Part shown: positions 1-10,500 of the stretch, piece by piece
Layout of the letters: each line of letters starts with the position of its first letter
Position numbering within the stretch: position 1 is the stretch's first letter
NCBI GenBank assembly: GCA_947306225.1
Contig: CAMZFW010000002.1
Coordinates: forward strand, 1-47,301
Source: an uncultured Bacteroidales bacterium
GTDB taxonomy: Bacteria > Bacteroidota > Bacteroidia > Bacteroidales > P3
Direction of reading: 5' to 3'
Length of the DNA stretch: 47,301 nucleotides
Made by a program: the position numbers and the translations under genes
The notes under the pieces: model-generated
What the model was told of the DNA's origin: nothing
Databases searched by the model: none
Seen by the model: the letters and a program-made list of their open reading frames with translations, nothing else

Positions 1-1357
1 TCATCATCGAGTAGCGGGGATAGACCATATTGGCCACCCAGTTGTTCATCCAGAAAGCCGACTTTTCACTGAATTCGGTGTGAGGATTGTTTTCCTGACG
101 GAAACAGTCGGGGATCTGGGTAATGCAGCAATAGAGCGGCACGTAAGCCACCATGTTGGCATCGTCGCAGTTGAACCAAGTGACGCCGCCCACATCGTCG
201 GGCAGCCACGACCGCATCTGACAGGTCATCGTAAAGCCCGACTGCTGTGTAGCAATGGCACGCTCGCGGAAAAGGGGCGTGCCGTCCGAAGTTTGGAAAT
301 GCATCGGCAACGGGCGCACAGGCATTCCCCAAGGCCCTGCGGTCATATCGGCGGTCATATCCAGCGGAGTGCCTTCGAAATGGTCGCGCATATCGTTCTG
401 CACGTCACGCAGCGACAGCGGGGCATCGGGCTTAATCCACAGCGGCAGGTGGTCACACTTGTCGAACTCGCCGTTGATATAGGGCAGATACTTGTCCATC
501 TCGGCATGGCTGGTGTGATGACGGAAGAAACTCCACACGCGGGCATCAGCATAGCGCACATTCTCGAAGTCTATCGGACAATAAGCATCGCGGAACGAAA
601 AGTCGGCATCACTGCCATTATAAAAGCCTTTTTCACGAGCAAACGTAATCACATCCTCTGCATACACACACTCCACCTCCGGTCGGTTAATCTCCTTGAG
701 ACTGCGGCTGCTAATACTGGCAAAAGAGCGTTTTTTCTGCTGTGGAAACTGCCGTATGCGGCTCAGGTTGGCATGGGCGCAGATGCAGTCGTCGGGTATG
801 CGCAGCGCCACCCACACAGCCCCCTTTCGGTCAGGTCCCTTGCCGATAATCTCCATTATCCAAGCTTCGTTGGGGTCGCAAACAGTGATGCTCTCGCCAC
901 TGCTGTTATAGCCATACTCCTCCACCAGCTCAGCCATGCAGCGTATCGCCTCGCGGGCAGTGGCGGAACGTTGCAGAGCCAAGCGCATCAGGCTGAAATA
1001 GTCAAGCAGCCCATCGTGGTTCACCAGTTCCAGCCGTCCGTCAAAAGTGGTCTCCACAATCGTCACTTGCCGCTCGTTCATCAGTCCCACCACGTTGTAG
1101 GTGTACTCCACCTGTTCCACAAAACGTCCCTCATGGCGTGGCCCCCAGCCGTGGATGGCAATCTTCTCGCCTTTGGCATGCCGTCCCGAAGGGGAATAGA
1201 ATAACGACCCCGAAAAGCCAAAGCCATCGCAGTTGTAGCTGCACATTACGCTACCGTCCTTCGAGGCCTTCTTGCCGACAATCAAATTTGTACATGCCAG
1301 TGTCGACCCAACGCACAAAACAATCATCAAAACCAAAAATAATGCTTTTTTTATCAT
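1..1357 (-). CDS. C69 family (PepD-like) dipeptidase, 3' end missing
   Basis: The reading frame stays open from an ATG at 1357 to the left edge (about 452 codons), so the C-terminus lies outside the window. A short hydrophobic signal peptide (residues 1-21) ends in LA just before Cys22, followed by TNLIVGKKASKDGS. This is the start expected of secreted C69 dipeptidases, which are Ntn-hydrolases whose nucleophile is the N-terminal cysteine freed by processing. Further family-like stretches are VEYTYNVVGLMNERQV and a conserved ESITVCDPNEAW region. The protein probably cleaves dipeptides in the periplasm or at the cell surface. It is transcribed divergently from the GH97 gene, with its own TATTTTTG promoter at 1392-1399. 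Family assignment is firm; substrate is unknown. Confidence 0.88.
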   Translation of the reverse strand, partial: MIKKALFLVLMIVLCVGSTLACTNLIVGKKASKDGSVMCSYNCDGFGFSGSLFYSPSGRHAKGEKIAIHGWGPRHEGRFVEQVEYTYNVVGLMNERQVTIVETTFDGRLELVNHDGLLDYFSLMRLALQRSATAREAIRCMAELVEEYGYNSSGESITVCDPNEAWIMEIIGKGPDRKGAVWVALRIPDDCICAHANLSRIRQFPQQKKRSFASISSRSLKEINRPEVECVYAEDVITFAREKGFYNGSDADFSFRDAYCPIDFENVRYADARVWSFFRHHTSHAEMDKYLPYINGEFDKCDHLPLWIKPDAPLSLRDVQNDMRDHFEGTPLDMTADMTAGPWGMPVRPLPMHFQTSDGTPLFRERAIATQQSGFTMTCQMRSWLPDDVGGVTWFNCDDANMVAYVPLYCCITQIPDCFRQENNPHTEFSEKSAFWMNNWVANMVYPRYSMM

Positions 1358-1391
1358 AGCAAAAGTATTTTTATAGTTCCAAATGTTGGTG

Positions 1392-1399
1392 CAAAAATA
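1392..1399 (-). promoter_or_regulatory. Bacteroidetes-type -7 promoter element for the C69 gene
   Basis: Read on the minus strand this is TATTTTTG, matching the TAnnTTTG consensus of the Bacteroidetes housekeeping sigma factor. It lies 35 bases upstream of the ATG at 1357. No clear -33 TTTG was seen. Confidence 0.6.
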
Positions 1400-1461
1400 C
1401 ATTTTTTCTACAACATAGTATGCTTCCGAGAAAAAAAAATTATCAAATCATAGAAAATATG

Positions 1462-1469
1462 TATCTTTG
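1462..1469 (+). promoter_or_regulatory. Bacteroidetes-type -7 promoter element for the GH97 gene
   Basis: TATCTTTG matches TAnnTTTG and sits 21 bases upstream of the ATG at 1491, giving a very short leader. The 133-base gap between the C69 and GH97 genes thus holds two divergent promoters. Confidence 0.6.
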
Positions 1470-1487
1470 CAAATCCAATGCTACTGA

Positions 1488-3854
<2,367 letters not shown>

Positions 3855-3855
3855 T

Positions 3856-4048
3856 CCCAAATCGGTCATTAGGCCAACTTTTCAATCAACCTCTCTTTTT
3901 TATGACTGCTTATGCCATATCGGCATTACTTTTCGGCATCATGTCCCCATCTCTGTCTCGCCGTAGCCCGCTACCCTTTCATCAGCGTTGAGGCCAATCT
4001 GCTCGGAACAAACACCAATCTGCCATAAACCATAATGACCGATTGGGG
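3856..4048. repeat. Inverted-repeat-bounded element, copy A (193 bp)
   Basis: The left end is cccaaatcggtcattagg (3856-3873). The right end, taatgaccgattgggg (4033-4048), is its reverse complement over 16 bases with one mismatch. The interior shares ctcgccgtagcccgcta (from 3957) and a following degenerate stretch with element B, so the two are related. The size and ends suggest a MITE-like non-autonomous element, but no transposase and no convincing target-site duplication are visible. Confidence 0.65.
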
Positions 4049-4147
4049 ATAAAAAGTCACCATTTCCGACTGTGCAATTTCGGTTTTCACTCCCTACCCT
4101 TCTGCAAAGTTTTCGGATGCAAAAGTACTCAAAAGGATTGTCTCCGT

Positions 4148-4237
4148 TACCGCATCTTACCGCATCTTACCGCATTCTACCGAAACTTACCGCATTTTAC
4201 CGCTTTCTACCGCATTTTACCGCATTTTACCGATTGG
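4148..4237 (+). repeat. Nine tandem decamers (taccgcattt type)
   Basis: Nine consecutive 10-base units all begin tacc: taccgcatct twice, taccgcattc, taccgaaact, taccgcattt, taccgctttc, taccgcattt twice, and taccgattgg. The exact 10-base period puts tacc on nearly the same face of the DNA helix each turn. Confidence 0.9.
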
Positions 4238-4242
4238 GGGGT

Positions 4243-4269
4243 CGTTTGCCGTCGCCTGGACGGCAAACG
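4243..4269 (+). repeat. Perfect 11-bp hairpin within the dispersed repeat, copy 1
   Basis: cgtttgccgtc (4243-4253) and gacggcaaacg (4259-4269) are exact reverse complements around a five-base loop, gcctg. A further near-copy, aacggcaaacg, follows at once. There is no T-run after the stem, so it is not an ordinary rho-independent terminator. Confidence 0.85.
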
Positions 4270-4436
4270 AACGGCAAACGATCGGTTAACGAACGGATAA
4301 GTGCTAGAGCCGCGCAGTCGGGAAAAAAAGTTGTTGCGTAGGCAACAATAGAGCCTCTAAGTCGTTATTTGGAAGAAAAATATGCTAACGTGTGAACGTG
4401 TTAATGCGTGAGCCTTTCCCGAATTAGGAAGTTAAA

Positions 4437-4698
4437 CCCAAATCGGCCATTAGGACGGAAAGCACTAAGTAATCAATTGTTTTTGTCCTTTTCATGTCAT
4501 AGTGCCATTTCTTTATGTTCCATGACGTTACTTGGGCTCGGCAGAGCAAGCAAGCTTTCTCTGCTCTCACCTTGGGTAACGTTCGGAATCTTGCTGACGA
4601 AACCATCTCGCCGTAGCCCGCTATACCTTCGCTGATTTCGTCAATAATCTTCTCGAAACAAATATCACTCTGACATGAAACCTAATGACCGATTTGGG
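4437..4698. repeat. Inverted-repeat-bounded element, copy B (262 bp)
   Basis: The ends cccaaatcggccattagg (4437-4454) and cctaatgaccgatttggg (4681-4698) are 18-base inverted repeats with one mismatch. They have the same sequence as the ends of element A. Inside, tctcgccgtagcccgcta (from 4607) and a degenerate downstream part also match element A. The two copies lie on either side of the 271-bp repeat. Confidence 0.7.
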
Positions 4699-4761
4699 CT
4701 AAAGTGGAAGTTTTGAATGCGAGAATGCTTTGAAATTGAAAATTGAAAGTTGAAAGAATTC

Positions 4762-4836
4762 GTTAATTCGTTAACGTGTTAATTCGTTAATCAAAAAAGA
4801 CTAACACATTCACACATTCACACGTTAACACATTCA
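4762..4836. repeat. AT-rich ttaacac/gtgttaa inverted repeat
   Basis: The left arm is built from cgttaattcgttaacgtg and the right arm from ctaacacattcacac and cgttaacacattc, so the stretch can fold back imperfectly. Related stretches occur at 7236-7310 and 28266-28347, always between genes, with a partial one at 4384-4412. Confidence 0.55.
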
Positions 4837-4872
4837 ATTCAACATATCAACATAGCAACTTCCAAGTAATCA

Positions 4873-7194
4873 TTATCTTCTGCGCTTTGAGACAAATGGG
4901 GTGGAGGTCAGCATTGGAGGAGCCTCATTATCCCACTGCAGATAAACATAAGGGGCTAATCCTTGACTCCAACTATGGTCGTTCAACTCACTACTGAGCG
5001 ACTCATTGGCGACTACCGACACGTCATTCCCTACTTCAATCTGTCCGAAGCAATTGTTGAAACTGACGCTGCCATTTCGTGTGCCATAGAACTGGGTGCG
5101 CGGCCCAAGAAGTAACGCCTGCAACGCATACACATTCTCAATGTCACCACCGCTAAGGGTCCCCGCAAAGGCCCCCTTGACTGTAACTGTCGACTGCGAC
5201 AGGTCGCCATAGAACGCACTGTTGCGCACTGCACCACCGCTCATGCGGGCAACCACCCCACCGACGACTCCACCACCCGTACAGGTGATGCTGCCAGTAG
5301 GACGATAACGGATACAGTTCCTCACTTCGCCATCCTGCATCGAGTAGACAATGCCACCCAAACCACCAGTACCCCCTTGCACATTCATCAAGTCGGCATC
5401 GTTCCAACAATTATCCACCGTGCCACTCGTCATCGTGTGGACTATACCACCTATTGAGGCTGTGGACTGGATAATGCCCGAAGCATCAACATAGCAGTGC
5501 TTGACCATGCCATTGCCATAGTTCTGATAGACAATGCCACCCCAATCCGTAGCCGTTGGAGCGTTGATATTAGAAGCAACATAGCAATCCTTCACCAAAG
5601 CCGAATTCTTGTAGCAAATACCCGCTGCACGTACCGCATGATTGTTGCCATGAACCACCTGCATGGGCGAAGAAGTGTAGCATGCCACTATCTCGGCTTC
5701 CGTACCGCTACTCTCCCAGCAGATGCCAGCCACACTGGGAGCCACCAGTGTTGCCCTACAGCCACAGCCTGAGATGAGACCATGGTTTGTCACACATATG
5801 CCCGCCATGCCCACATCGCTACTACTAGACGTGGTCATCACATAAGAGGCATTGTCACTCACGCGGCAATTGACTATTTTTCCATTGTTCACATTACAAA
5901 GTGGGGAAAATGGCGTACCATCATTATCAGTCCACTCGTACGACCCCCACACCGACACGTTCTCCACAACGCCATTCTCGCCAATCGACTCAAATATCGG
6001 AACCTTGGTATTGTTCTTTATTCCTGACGAACCAGTCTGATTGGCACTATATATCATCGTCCCATTGAAGTTCACAATACCTCTATCCCATTGGCTGCCC
6101 GTCAGCACTATGTCCGAACGCATTACTTTGAAAGTGCATGGATTACTATTCACATAGACACCGTTGATAGGCATCGTATTGTTGAACGCATAGCGCACCT
6201 TGAGCAGGTCCTCGACGGTATAGATAAGGAAAGGTCGTGAGGGAGTGCCATTGCCCGAAAGCCCGACAGAAGTGGTGCCACCCATGCCCGACTCGTCACG
6301 CGACCAGCTGTCGATGGTGAGCGAGGGCATTTTAGTGATGCCATTGCGACGGATGCCAACCGAAAACTGCTTAGATATATAGAGCTGGTCGCTTCCTGAA
6401 ACCGCCCTAACCAGCATTGTCAAACCGTATTGAGTAGTACCTTGACCGGCTGGAAGAACAAGATAAAAAGTGAGCAAATCGTTGCCAATCTTCCGATTGA
6501 TATTGTTAATGGTGACAGTATTACTCGTCCCACCAGATGCTGGCACAACGTATGGGTTGTATTTATTAAAATCTTGAACCACAAAAGAACCCGAAAGTGG
6601 CAGATTGCCACTATTAGAGGTAAATTGGATATTCTGCAACGTCACATCACTAGCAGTTGAGGCCGCATTGCGCAGCTGAATCCGGACAATACCACAAAGG
6701 TTGTGGAACAACATGCGCACGACATTGTCACCATAATCCTCACCCCCATACGCCACCATGGGACACGCCTTCACGCCGAAGGTATTATCACCAATATACT
6801 CTTGATTAGCAGAGAAATATATAGTCGGAGAACCACCATTAAAGGCATTAGTGTCGTTGTGGGGGAAAAGTGTCAAAAAAGTGTTGCCACTACCACCCAT
6901 ACTGCTGTTTTCTGATTCGGGTTCGAATAGGGCCACAGGTTCACCAGCACCATGAAATATAAGTTTGACCCCTTCGCTGTTGCCTCCAATACGCCACGCA
7001 TCAATTGCATCACCGTCCTGCCAATAGACAAGACTTTCATTCACCAATACAGCTTTACTTCCATCTTCGGATGCAGGGGCTTCCGACTGGACGAGGAACT
7101 TATAGAACCCTGAATCTTTTTGGCAGCCAGCCATTAACAGCAAGAGAGCCAAAAGACATGTTGGAAATTTGATTTTCATTATCGTAGTTTTCAT
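4873..7194 (-). CDS. Surface lipoprotein with fimbrillin-like N-terminus and GLUG-type repeats
   Basis: The 773-residue protein starts with a lipoprotein signal; the lipobox LMAG precedes Cys24. A second in-frame Met at position 6 could be the real start. Residues about 30-290 resemble Bacteroidales fimbrillin-like proteins, with an early VYWQDGDAIDAW segment and a FYLVLPAG segment. At about 315 a GNGTPSRPFLIYTVEDL segment begins a GLUG-type region running to about 730, with recurring GGIVY or GICY followed by a short gap and a [V/I]xxC[Y/W] turn. Such repeats predict a beta-solenoid, probably exposed at the surface. It is the last gene of the operon headed by the giant protein, 124 bases after the 66-residue ORF, and shares the GLUG fold with it. 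A role in adhesion is inference. Confidence 0.82.
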   Translation of the reverse strand: MKTTIMKIKFPTCLLALLLLMAGCQKDSGFYKFLVQSEAPASEDGSKAVLVNESLVYWQDGDAIDAWRIGGNSEGVKLIFHGAGEPVALFEPESENSSMGGSGNTFLTLFPHNDTNAFNGGSPTIYFSANQEYIGDNTFGVKACPMVAYGGEDYGDNVVRMLFHNLCGIVRIQLRNAASTASDVTLQNIQFTSNSGNLPLSGSFVVQDFNKYNPYVVPASGGTSNTVTINNINRKIGNDLLTFYLVLPAGQGTTQYGLTMLVRAVSGSDQLYISKQFSVGIRRNGITKMPSLTIDSWSRDESGMGGTTSVGLSGNGTPSRPFLIYTVEDLLKVRYAFNNTMPINGVYVNSNPCTFKVMRSDIVLTGSQWDRGIVNFNGTMIYSANQTGSSGIKNNTKVPIFESIGENGVVENVSVWGSYEWTDNDGTPFSPLCNVNNGKIVNCRVSDNASYVMTTSSSSDVGMAGICVTNHGLISGCGCRATLVAPSVAGICWESSGTEAEIVACYTSSPMQVVHGNNHAVRAAGICYKNSALVKDCYVASNINAPTATDWGGIVYQNYGNGMVKHCYVDASGIIQSTASIGGIVHTMTSGTVDNCWNDADLMNVQGGTGGLGGIVYSMQDGEVRNCIRYRPTGSITCTGGGVVGGVVARMSGGAVRNSAFYGDLSQSTVTVKGAFAGTLSGGDIENVYALQALLLGPRTQFYGTRNGSVSFNNCFGQIEVGNDVSVVANESLSSELNDHSWSQGLAPYVYLQWDNEAPPMLTSTPFVSKRRR

Positions 7195-7235
7195 TTGTCA
7201 ATATATGTTAGATTCGTTTGATGTTGAAATATTCT

Positions 7236-7310
7236 TATGTGTTATTGTGCTAATTATGTTAATGTGCGAGACGCAACTAACGAATTAACACATTAATGAA
7301 TTAACACATA
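7236..7310. repeat. AT-rich ttaacac-type inverted repeat
   Basis: tatgtgtta at the left is the exact complement of taacacata at the right, with further partial pairing between. It lies between the 66-residue ORF and the lipoprotein gene, where it could weaken or process the transcript. Confidence 0.45.
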
Positions 7311-7318
7311 CCAGAATG

Positions 7319-7519
7319 CTATTCCCATCGTCCGATAGAGAAGTCACCTCCATCGTCGGTATATTCAGTAAATCGTTCGCCAGTGGCATAGTTATTATTA
7401 CCTCTCAACATGCGGTCACTAAAGCACACGTCGGCTCCTACAGAAGCTTGAGAGCCTAACTCCACGTTGAAGGCCACTACTTTAATTGTGGGCTGAAGAT
7501 ATGTTGCTTTTTTCATCAT
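7319..7519 (-). CDS. Small protein of unknown function (66 residues)
   Basis: This 66-residue ORF begins MMKKATYLQPTIKVVAFNVE. It has no clear signal peptide or membrane segment, and its second half is rich in Gly, Asp and aromatic residues. It starts 50 bases after the giant gene's stop and precedes the lipoprotein gene on the same strand, so it is probably co-transcribed. I recall short ORFs beginning MKK...P.I.V next to surface-protein genes in Bacteroidales, but I know no function for them. It is probably a real gene; its role is unknown. Confidence 0.62.
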   Translation of the reverse strand: MMKKATYLQPTIKVVAFNVELGSQASVGADVCFSDRMLRGNNNYATGERFTEYTDDGGDFSIGRWE

Positions 7520-7569
7520 TTTTAGATTTTGGTGATTAATAAATGGTGATTAGTAAACTGGTCACTTTA

Positions 7570-10500
7570 TCATTGCTTTATTATCTTCTTAATTACTGTT
7601 CCATTGGCTGTTTTTACACGTAGATAGTACATGCCTGTCGGCAGGTTGGTGAGGTCCAGCTTGCTGCTGCCATCTTCTACCATGCGGCGATCGATGCAGC
7701 GGCTGACACCATCATACAGCTCTATCATTTGCATCTCGTCAGCCTCCACAGTGACCCATGCCACGGTGGGATTCGGGTAGACCTTGACATCGAGAACTGC
7801 CGGCGGTTGGTCGCCGCCACGCATGTTCACGGTGAGATAGAGTGTCACTATACTGTCACAGCTGTGCACTGTCTGTAGGGTGTCGCTCACCACCACCGTT
7901 ACAACTTCTCCCTCCTGTGCGGCCTCGCGCAGTAGGTCTATTTCGGTGGCCGAGAGGTGGAAGCCGTAAGCCTCGTAATCCTCGCCCATCAATACAGTGT
8001 CCTCCAGCTGGGTAAGACTGCTATAGTTGACTGTCAGCGTAAGGATGACAGTGCTGTCGACAAAGTCGGCACTATCCACCACGTGGAACTCATACACACC
8101 ACTCTCCGTGAGGGTCTCACCCGCAAGGGTCAGGCTGTCGCATGTCTCGTATATGATATTCTCGTATATGGGTACCATGTCAGGCTCACCGAAGTGGGGA
8201 TAGCCGTTGTTGGTGCCTTCCAAATCCGAACGCCATGTGGCAAAGCCTTCGCCCGCGTGGTCTCGCACCCATCGGTTGAGTGCCAAGGTGAGGTTGTTGC
8301 TGCCGTCCACACGGTCGGCCATCATCACCTGGTTGCCCATGCCGTTGAAGGTGGTCACTCCAGTGGTGTGGTTGCTAGTGCCACTATAGCCGAAGGGGGC
8401 CTCATTGCTGCCCAGCTCATAGTAGCAGTTGCTTACCGTCACACCACGGTCCAGCACAGCACCGATGGCACCTGTGAGGACACCTCCCTGTGTGCTGCCG
8501 TACACATAGTTGTTCTCCATTGTAGTGTTGCGGGCGAAGCCCACCAGACCACCCACACGGTTGAGTGGGTTCTCTGGACCGACAAAGCGGACGTAGTTGT
8601 TGGCAATACGGCTGCCACCGTGACTCTTCGAGCCCACATCAGTACCAGTGACGCTACCGACAATACCGCTACTGTAAAGCGACGACATTCGGGGCCGCGA
8701 CATCACACAGCTATTCGAAACATCCACATCCTGTCCCACGCCCAGAATGCCGCCATTGTATATGGTGGCTCCCATATACTTGGCCGCTGCATTACAGTTG
8801 TTAATCGTGCTGTTATTGGCTGTGCCGACCAATCCACCACTGGCATAGTTGGCCGTGATGATGGTGGTAATGTCGGGACTACCTTCCACCCTGCCGGTAT
8901 CTGCCACCGACGAATTGGTAATGTTACTATTGACCGCCTCAGCAGCAATGCCACCTACATACTGAGAGCCGTGGAAGAGGCTCTTTTGGATGTGCAGTCC
9001 GTCGATATCGGCACTGTCGAGATAGGCAAAGAATCCTGCATGGTCCATACGCGGCTCATCAACGAGGATGCCGCTGATGGTGACGCCATCGTCCACTCTC
9101 AACTTGCCCATAAAACGGTGCTGGGCATTACCCATCGGTGTCCACAGATGCGCCTTCATGTCATAATTATAGGCAGCTGCTGTGCTTTCGCCATCCTTGG
9201 AGCCTTCATCACTGCTTGTGCTGTTGGGGTTGTGGATATACACGGTGTTGAAATAGAAATCACGTATCTGCTGGCCATTCAAACCATTGGTGAGGCTTAT
9301 CAACCATGCCAAACCATCGGCATCATAGATATGTACGTCACCATTGTAATCGTATGTGACACCATTCGGCTGGCTTATCACCACATTCTTCCAATAATCC
9401 TTAGGCCCGAAATAGGCATTGATGTGAACATCATTGACCACATGTGGCATAACGAACACGGTATTGTTTCTATCGTAGGGGTCAAAATCCCACTGGATGA
9501 AATTGTGGTTGTCATCGCTCGCCGTGGCAATCAGTCGAACTGCATCGCCTGGGCAGAGCAAGGTGCCCGTCTCAGTCAGAGTTACATCGGGAGTCGTGGC
9601 AGTAGCACTCAGATAGCCATCCACGCCGCCCCAGCCCGGGTCTGGAACCACCTGAGCAATCAAATGGATGCCTCGGAAGTTGCGACTTGCCACATGAACC
9701 ACACTACCAGTAGTGTCACCCCAAGCATATTCATTGCCATTAATATGATTTGTCAGTGTGATGCCTGCAGGGCTGTCTTGGTGTGTCATCACCACCTTGA
9801 CATTCTTGGTCAGCTGGCAGCCAGCCAAGTCGGAGGCAGTGACACGGTAGTAGAAGTCGCCACCGTTGCCGCCGCTGAGCAACATGCCATGCAGTTCTCC
9901 TGCATCGCGGTTGGATTCTGTCGCCTTGTCGAAGTTGTTCTGAGCCAAATCGGCATTGATAGCATCATGGGTATAGGGGGTGGTGTATTCGCGATAGCTG
10001 CTCATGTTGTCGGCATTGGTACCCCATTCCCAATTGTAGGTGTATGGATAGAAACCGCCGTGCACTTGATATATCAACGAGTCGGTCTCGTCGGGACAGG
10101 CAGCATACTGGTTCCACTGGTAGGAAAGCACTGGATACTGATTCCCATTTTGCAACATGACAGGCGTGCCGTTCTGCTGCACAATATAGCTAAGCGACTC
10201 GCCATAGAGCTGCTTACGGAACGTGGCGCAACGCTGGAAGTAGAGGGTCTTGGTAGAGATGGTGCTATTGAAGAACACCTTGCCGTCGGTACCGTCGTTG
10301 AAGAAGTTCTCGTTGTTGTAGGCACGCTGGGCATACTGCAGATGGCTGCTGCTCACCTGAGCGATGCGGATGGTGTCGCGAGAGGTCGCACCTGGGAAGT
10401 CCTTGCTGATGCCGATACGGGTATTGGTGGCCAATTCGCTTTCAAAGAGTATCATGTCGCTCTGTGCGTCGGCAATGTCGCTGCCGTCCACACTCCTGCG

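Larger units (their letters stand above)
4110..4380 (+). repeat. 271-bp dispersed repeat, copy 1
   Basis: It aligns without gaps to 27602-27872 and differs at 13 of 271 positions (about 95% identity). It has three parts: a leader (ttttcggatgcaaaagtact and onward), a run of nine exact 10-bp units of the taccgcattt type (4148-4237), and a perfect hairpin (4243-4269) followed by a tail ending in a purine-rich run. Both copies are in the same orientation and bracket the giant surface-protein operon. Function is unknown. Confidence 0.9.
3855..4872. other. 1-kb repeat-rich intergenic region between convergent genes
   Basis: This non-coding stretch separates the GH97 gene (+) from the GLUG lipoprotein gene (-). 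It contains, in order, an inverted-repeat-bounded element (3856-4048), one copy of the 271-bp repeat (4110-4380), a second element of the same inverted-repeat family (4437-4698), and AT-rich TTAACAC-type repeats (4762-4836). ORFs can be drawn through the repeat in several frames but look like read-through of a stop-poor array. Confidence 0.75.

Noticed and set aside
80-1204. 374-codon plus-strand ORF
   Set aside because: It is antisense to the clear C69 dipeptidase frame, which is open to the left edge with a signal peptide and nucleophile cysteine.
4148-4237. CRISPR array
   Set aside because: Units are 10 bases, contiguous and without spacers, and there are no cas genes.
4072-4341. ORFs through repeat copy 1 giving TASYRILP-type peptides
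   Set aside because: Stop-free frames exist in more than one phase because a 10-base unit without stop codons cycles all frames. The same occurs in copy 2 (27471-27881). Substitutions between the copies show no sign of protein constraint.
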